Source: Deltaproteobacteria bacterium (lineage in GTDB: Bacteria > Desulfobacterota > Desulfuromonadia > Desulfuromonadales > BM103). From it: DNA of 11,674 nucleotides. Where the stretch lies: positions 1-11,674 of the forward strand of contig JAFDBW010000018.1 of NCBI GenBank assembly GCA_019313105.1, given 5' to 3'. The position numbers and the translations under genes were made by a program. The notes beneath the pieces are model-generated. The model was not told the DNA's origin. It made no database searches and saw nothing but the letters and a program-made list of their open reading frames with translations. This document shows positions 9,260-11,674 of the stretch, piece by piece. Numbering within the stretch: the stretch's first letter is position 1; every line of letters starts with the position of its first letter.

Positions 9260-9287
9260 TTGACATATAATGTATACAGTATACAAT
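9260..9287 (+). promoter_or_regulatory. Promoter of the GntR-type regulator gene
   Basis: A perfect -35 box TTGACA (9260-9265) is spaced 16 bp from a -10 box TACAAT (9282-9287). Transcription would start near 9294, upstream of GGAG 9308-9311 and GTG 9318. The operator palindrome fills the spacer and overlaps the -10. Confidence 0.75.
9271..9285. promoter_or_regulatory. Operator palindrome, probably the binding site of the adjacent GntR regulator
   Basis: TGTATACAGTATACA is a perfect 15-bp palindrome centred on A9278 and made of two GTATAC units. FadR/FCD-type GntR regulators generally bind short GT-nn-AC palindromes. Its place between the -35 and -10 boxes predicts autorepression. Binding by this particular protein is inferred. 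Confidence 0.7.
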
Positions 9288-9317
9288 TTCCTGGACTTTT
9301 ATAGAACGGAGTTTCTT

Positions 9318-10010
9318 GTGCGTAGAAAACAGATGGAAAGACATCAGACGTTGCGTGAAAAAATCCTGGAGACGATCCGGGATGCCATCCTTAAAGGGTC
9401 CCTGAAGCCGGGTGAGCGTGTTTCAGAACCGGAACTGGCAGAACGTTTTGGTATCAGTCGCACACCGATCCGGGAGGCTTTCCGGCAGCTCGAGTCCGAG
9501 GGTTACCTGGTGGTGATTCCACGTAAAGGTGCGGTGGTTGCTTCATTGTCTGAGCGGGATATCGAAGAGTTCTACGCGATCAAGATTATCCTTGAAGGGT
9601 TCGCTGCGAAAATGGCCGCGGAAAAGCTGACTGATAAGGATATCGAACGGCTCGAAACGATCAACGAGCGCCTTGCGCAAATTGCCAAGGATGGAGATGT
9701 CAAAAGCTTCTTCCGCGTGCATAATGAGTTCCATGAACTTTTTATCAAGGCTGCAGGCAATGATAAACTTTACGATATGATCAACCAGCTGGTAATGAAA
9801 TTCAAGCGTCTGCGCCTGGCTTCATTATCCCAGCCGGGGCGTATGGAGATTTCCGTGGAAGAGCATCGGAATATGATCCGGGCTTTTAAGGAACATGACG
9901 GTGAGCGCGCCGACAGCCTGGTGCGGCACGCAGCAACGATCGGGGCCGAAGTGTTGATCCAGAGCATGATCCAGACGGATACCTCTCCAGAGGAGCGGGT
10001 CTCCAGGTAA
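9318..10010 (+). CDS. GntR-family transcriptional regulator, FCD (FadR-type) subfamily
   Basis: The 230-residue cytoplasmic regulator has an N-terminal winged helix-turn-helix (about 10-75) with GSLKPGERVSEPELAERFGISRTPIREAFRQLE as the GntR signature. An all-helical FCD ligand domain follows (about 82-215). In the FCD domain, likely metal-site residues are H135/H139 in VHNEFHELF, H183 in EEHR and H204 in VRHA. The start is set at GTG 9318 because GGAG (9308-9311) lies 6 nt before it and the promoter at 9260-9287 makes the in-frame ATG at 9270 untranscribed. ATG 9333 is a fallback without a ribosome site. The gene stands alone: the channel operon diverges and two terminators follow. The inducer and targets are unknown; the palindrome in its promoter suggests self-control. 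Confidence 0.92.
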   Translation: MRRKQMERHQTLREKILETIRDAILKGSLKPGERVSEPELAERFGISRTPIREAFRQLESEGYLVVIPRKGAVVASLSERDIEEFYAIKIILEGFAAKMAAEKLTDKDIERLETINERLAQIAKDGDVKSFFRVHNEFHELFIKAAGNDKLYDMINQLVMKFKRLRLASLSQPGRMEISVEEHRNMIRAFKEHDGERADSLVRHAATIGAEVLIQSMIQTDTSPEERVSR

Positions 10011-10070
10011 GACCGGTTAACAGGCAAAGCAGGTAAGGCCTGTCCGGATGGACGAACCTTGCAGATTGTT

Positions 10071-10106
10071 GACAAACCTCGCACGTGATGCGGGGTTTGT
10101 CTTTTT
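10071..10106 (+). terminator. Strong intrinsic terminator after the GntR gene
   Basis: A 13-bp stem (10071-10083 with 10089-10101, one T-G wobble) around a 5-nt CGTGA loop is followed by five T residues at 10102-10106. It begins 60 bp after the regulator stop codon. Confidence 0.93.
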
Positions 10107-10136
10107 ATCTGGCCGGTGGCGTTTCTATGAAGCCTG

Positions 10137-10168
10137 GGGCAACAGATGGTTATCTGTTGTCCTTTTTT
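10137..10168 (+). terminator. Second intrinsic terminator in tandem
   Basis: An 11-bp stem with one wobble (10137-10147 with 10152-10162), with loop GGTT, is followed by six T residues (10163-10168). It begins 31 bp after the first terminator with no gene between, so it is either a backup or the 3' end of an independent short transcript. The inverted-repeat element begins about 12-25 bp further on. Confidence 0.85.
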
Positions 10169-10193
10169 GTTGAACCCTGTGATTGAAAAACAC

Positions 10194-10290
10194 AATCAAA
10201 ACCCGGGGATCGCGCCCCCCGACTGCGCCTTACTCTTTTACTAGCCCAAAAGAGTAAGCAGAAAGAGCCTACGTTGCGCTGGGCATGTCT
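10194..10290 (+). repeat. Left terminal inverted repeat arm
   Basis: This arm contains a GC hairpin (CGGGG 10204-10208 with CCCCG 10217-10221) and a perfect 11-bp hairpin (CTTACTCTTTT 10229-10239 with AAAAGAGTAAG 10248-10258). The inner flank GCAGAAAGAGCC follows, then TTGCGCTGGGCATGTCT (10274-10290). It pairs with the right arm in inverted order. Confidence 0.75.
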
Positions 10291-10363
10291 GGCGCGTCAA
10301 GGCGGCAACATCAATTCAGGTTATTCTGATCGACTAAGAGGCTGCTTTTCCCCCGCAGGACCC

Positions 10364-10381
10364 GAGGCTCTTGAGAGCCTC
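10364..10381. repeat. Central hairpin of the element
   Basis: GAGGCTC, loop TTGA and GAGCCTC form a perfect 7-bp stem near the middle of the region between the two arms. It is not followed by a T-run, so it is not a terminator. Its stability suggests structured RNA or a single-strand DNA fold. Confidence 0.6.
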
Positions 10382-10517
10382 TCCACTTGTGATGGATTGC
10401 AACGGTTGCTTTGTTTTTAAGCTTTTCCCTTATAGGTCACACTAAACGGGAGGCCCCCCTGTAACGGGCCGGCTTATTATGCTCTGTCGTTATTGGATGT
10501 CTCAGAAACCTGGCAAA

Positions 10518-10610
10518 GGAGATGCCCTCCGCAAGGAGAAGGCACTTTTGCATACTTTTGTTGCCGGACAAAAGTATGGCGTCGGGCGGGACGACCCGCC
10601 GGGTTTGATT
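10518..10610 (-). repeat. Right terminal inverted repeat arm
   Basis: Read on the minus strand it repeats the left arm. It carries AATCAAA (10610-10604), a GC hairpin (GGCGGG 10585-10590 with CCCGCC 10595-10600) and an 11-bp hairpin (CATACTTTTGT 10551-10561 with ACAAAAGTATG 10568-10578). GCAAAAGTGCC and TTGCGGAGGGCATCTCC (ending at 10518) follow. Hairpins are kept although their sequences differ from the left arm. Confidence 0.75.
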
Positions 10611-10696
10611 TTGTCATACAAATCAACGATATAAATAATCAGGACCACAGATGAACCTGTCTATCATGACGCTTGGCGAAACGTTGTCAGCAGCCT

Positions 10697-10717
10697 GAAA
10701 AGCCCATCCGGATGGAC
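10697..10717 (-). terminator. Terminator of the ABC exporter operon
   Basis: On the minus strand GTCCAT and ATGGGC (one wobble) form a 6-bp stem around a CCGG loop (10717 down to 10702), followed by four T residues (10701-10698). It lies about 13 bp after the permease stop codon. The stem and U-run are modest, so efficiency may be limited. Confidence 0.6.
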
Positions 10718-10730
10718 AGCCCCTTTTCGT

Positions 10731-11507
10731 TTAGTTTCGCAGCCGGTAGCTTCGCGTGATCAGGATTGCCGCCCAGCAGAAGAGCACCAGGGTCATTGCC
10801 GCGACCACCCCGAAGGAAAGGGCAAAAGAGAGGTCCCCGACACCGAGCAGGTCATGTCTGAAGCCATCGATCAGGTAGAAAAGCGGGTTCAGGTGTGACA
10901 GCTTTGCCCAGAGCGGCGGCAGGATCGAGATCGGGTAAAAGACTCCGCCGAGGTAGATCAGCGGCAGGATGATGAAATTGGTATACATCGACAGCGAGTC
11001 AAAATTGTCGGCGTGAATCGCCGCAATGATCCCGAACTGCGCAAACAGGAAGCTGGCCAGACAGGCCATGCTGATTGCCGCCAGGGGATATGCCCAGGGC
11101 AAGGGGGCAAAGAGGCAGGATATTATCCAGACGATCGTTCCGACTGCCAGGCCGCGGAGCATGGCTGCCAGGGTATAGGCCAGGATTAACTGGGCCGGGG
11201 TGATTGGCGTGACCAGTAAATCAACGATGTTGCCAAGATAGCGCGACATGAATAAAGATGATGCGACGTTGGAAAAGGAATTGTTGATGACGCCCATCAG
11301 AATCAGGCCCGGAATGACGAATTGGGCGTAGCTGAAGCCTTCCAGGACACTGATGCGCTCCCCCAGGGTTGCGCCAAAGATGAACAGATACAAAGAAGCG
11401 GTAATCACAGGTGTTACCAGGGTCTGGGAGGCGACTCTCAGGAAGCGGCGAACCTCTTTCTGCAACAGAGTGTAAAACGGCAGCCAGGGTTTCCAGTCGG
11501 GGGTCAC
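10731..11507 (-). CDS. ABC-2 type transporter permease (YadH-like)
   Basis: This inner-membrane permease has 258 residues and resembles the E. coli YadH family in length and sequence, for example EVRRFLRVASQTLVTPVIT (18-36), GFSYAQFVIPGLILMGVI (57-74) and LGGVFYPISILPPLW at 186-200, followed by SHLNPLFYLIDGFR (204-217). Such ABC-2 permeases dimerize and export polysaccharides, drugs or other hydrophobic molecules; the substrate is unknown. About six hydrophobic segments lie at 28-47, 58-77, 105-131, 139-165, 172-192 and 228-251. The start is GTG 11507, preceded by AAGGAG 8 nt upstream inside the ATPase gene. The start overlaps the ATPase stop as GTGA, which implies translational coupling. The gene ends the operon just before a modest terminator. 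Confidence 0.92.
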   Translation of the reverse strand: MTPDWKPWLPFYTLLQKEVRRFLRVASQTLVTPVITASLYLFIFGATLGERISVLEGFSYAQFVIPGLILMGVINNSFSNVASSLFMSRYLGNIVDLLVTPITPAQLILAYTLAAMLRGLAVGTIVWIISCLFAPLPWAYPLAAISMACLASFLFAQFGIIAAIHADNFDSLSMYTNFIILPLIYLGGVFYPISILPPLWAKLSHLNPLFYLIDGFRHDLLGVGDLSFALSFGVVAAMTLVLFCWAAILITRSYRLRN

Positions 11508-11674
11508 TGCGGTAACTCCTTGGCCGGGCTTCCGGTCAGCTGCAGAAAGATCTCTTCCAGTCCAGCGGTGTCGGTGGACAGATCGTCTATCGCCAATCCG
11601 AGGAAGCGGCAGAGCTCGAGCAGTTGGCCGACCGGCTGACTGGCCGGCAGGGTCAGTCTGAGCAGCAGGCCGTC
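11504..11674 (-). CDS. ABC transporter ATP-binding protein, C-terminal end (YadG-like, 5'-partial)
   Basis: The last 56 codons run from the window edge to the TGA at 11506-11504. The visible residues (for example RLTLPASQPVG, then TAGLEEIFLQLTG near the end) match the C-terminal tail of ABC-2 exporter ATPases, whose proteins typically end in a LEE-F-x-LTG motif. The nucleotide-binding motifs lie outside the window. The four-base overlap with the permease and the family pairing (YadG with YadH) make it the energizing subunit of the same exporter. Confidence 0.85.
   Translation of the reverse strand, partial: DGLLLRLTLPASQPVGQLLELCRFLGLAIDDLSTDTAGLEEIFLQLTGSPAKELPQ

Larger units (their letters stand above)
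10180..10625. mobile_element. MITE-like non-coding element with long structured terminal inverted repeats
   Basis: The left arm 10194-10290 and the right arm 10518-10610 are inverted copies of each other, alignable over about 95 nt with small indels. Shared blocks, outside to inside, are AATCAAA, a C/G-rich hairpin block ending CCCGAC, GCC-n-TACT, a T-run/A-run hairpin, AGTA-n-GCA, AAAG-n-GCC and TTGCG-nn-GGGCAT-n-TC. Short stems TGATTG/CAATCA (10180-10198) and TGATTT/AAATCA (10606-10625) may mark the true ends. The interior of about 227 bp has no open reading frame of note and one strong central hairpin. No transposase gene and no convincing target-site duplication are visible. It could be a non-autonomous transposable element, an extragenic palindromic repeat family or a structured RNA locus. 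The inverted-repeat structure is read directly; mobility is inferred. Confidence 0.6.
10107..10730. other. Gene-free stretch between the GntR gene and the ABC transporter operon
   Basis: No credible coding sequence is found here in any frame. It holds the second GntR terminator (10137-10168), the inverted-repeat element (about 10180-10625) and the terminator of the opposing ABC operon (10697-10717). The 70 bp from 10626 to 10696 show nothing I can identify. The segment is the only gene-poor part of an otherwise tightly packed window. Confidence 0.8.

Noticed and set aside
8401..9270. Plus-strand open frame opposite the channel gene
   Set aside because: The channel shows a full pore and RCK domains on the other strand; this frame has no motifs and no ribosome site.
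9770..10195. Minus-strand open frame across the end of the GntR gene and both terminators
   Set aside because: It would run through two strong hairpins and into the 3' half of a conserved gene, and has no recognisable features.
10229..10578. CRISPR array or tandem repeats
   Set aside because: The two hairpin units are inverted, only two in number and unequal in sequence, without regular spacers.
10170..10640. Target-site duplication flanking the inverted-repeat element
   Set aside because: No matching short direct repeat was found next to the plausible ends; the ends themselves are not sharply defined.

Overview
The window reads as ordinary bacterial chromosome. The F1 ATP synthase operon order, protein similarities from memory (Geobacter/Pelobacter/Desulfuromonas-like sequences) and the moderately GC-rich composition suggest a member of the Desulfuromonadia. 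This is inference; no rRNA or other marker is present.

Region 1 (1-4890, + strand): the distal part of the ATP synthase operon, atpH (delta, 5' end missing and apparently out of frame at the extreme edge), atpA (alpha), atpG (gamma), atpD (beta) and atpC (epsilon), closed by a strong intrinsic terminator. Together these genes encode the catalytic F1 head plus its rotor shaft and stator link. The Fo genes and the promoter lie upstream, outside the window.

Region 2 (5032-5910, + strand): a ZIP-family metal transporter (GufA type) with its own promoter, meeting a convergent DUF4126 membrane protein gene (5917-6540, - strand) with only 6 bp between stop codons.

Region 3 (6654-9218, - strand): a probable three-gene operon. 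It is transcribed from a good promoter at 9190-9218 and holds a two-TM potassium channel with an RCK/TrkA regulatory module and an unusual filter (TVGFR), a TIM-barrel sugar-phosphate-isomerase-like enzyme overlapping it by 4 bp (ATGA), and a TVP38/TMEM64 (VTT-domain) membrane protein.

Region 4 (9260-10106, + strand): a divergent FCD-type GntR regulator whose promoter contains a perfect 15-bp GTATAC-based palindrome, most likely an autoregulatory operator. Its real start is GTG 9318. Two intrinsic terminators follow.

Region 5 (10107-10730): about 620 bp without a gene. It holds the most unusual object in the window: a roughly 420-445 bp non-coding element with terminal inverted repeats of about 95 nt, each arm carrying the same series of hairpins, with paired base changes between the arms. 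It resembles a MITE-like non-autonomous element or a structured-RNA repeat.

Region 6 (10697-11674, - strand): an ABC-2 export system of the YadG/YadH type: the permease, overlapping by GTGA the C-terminal end of its ATPase, which runs off the window.
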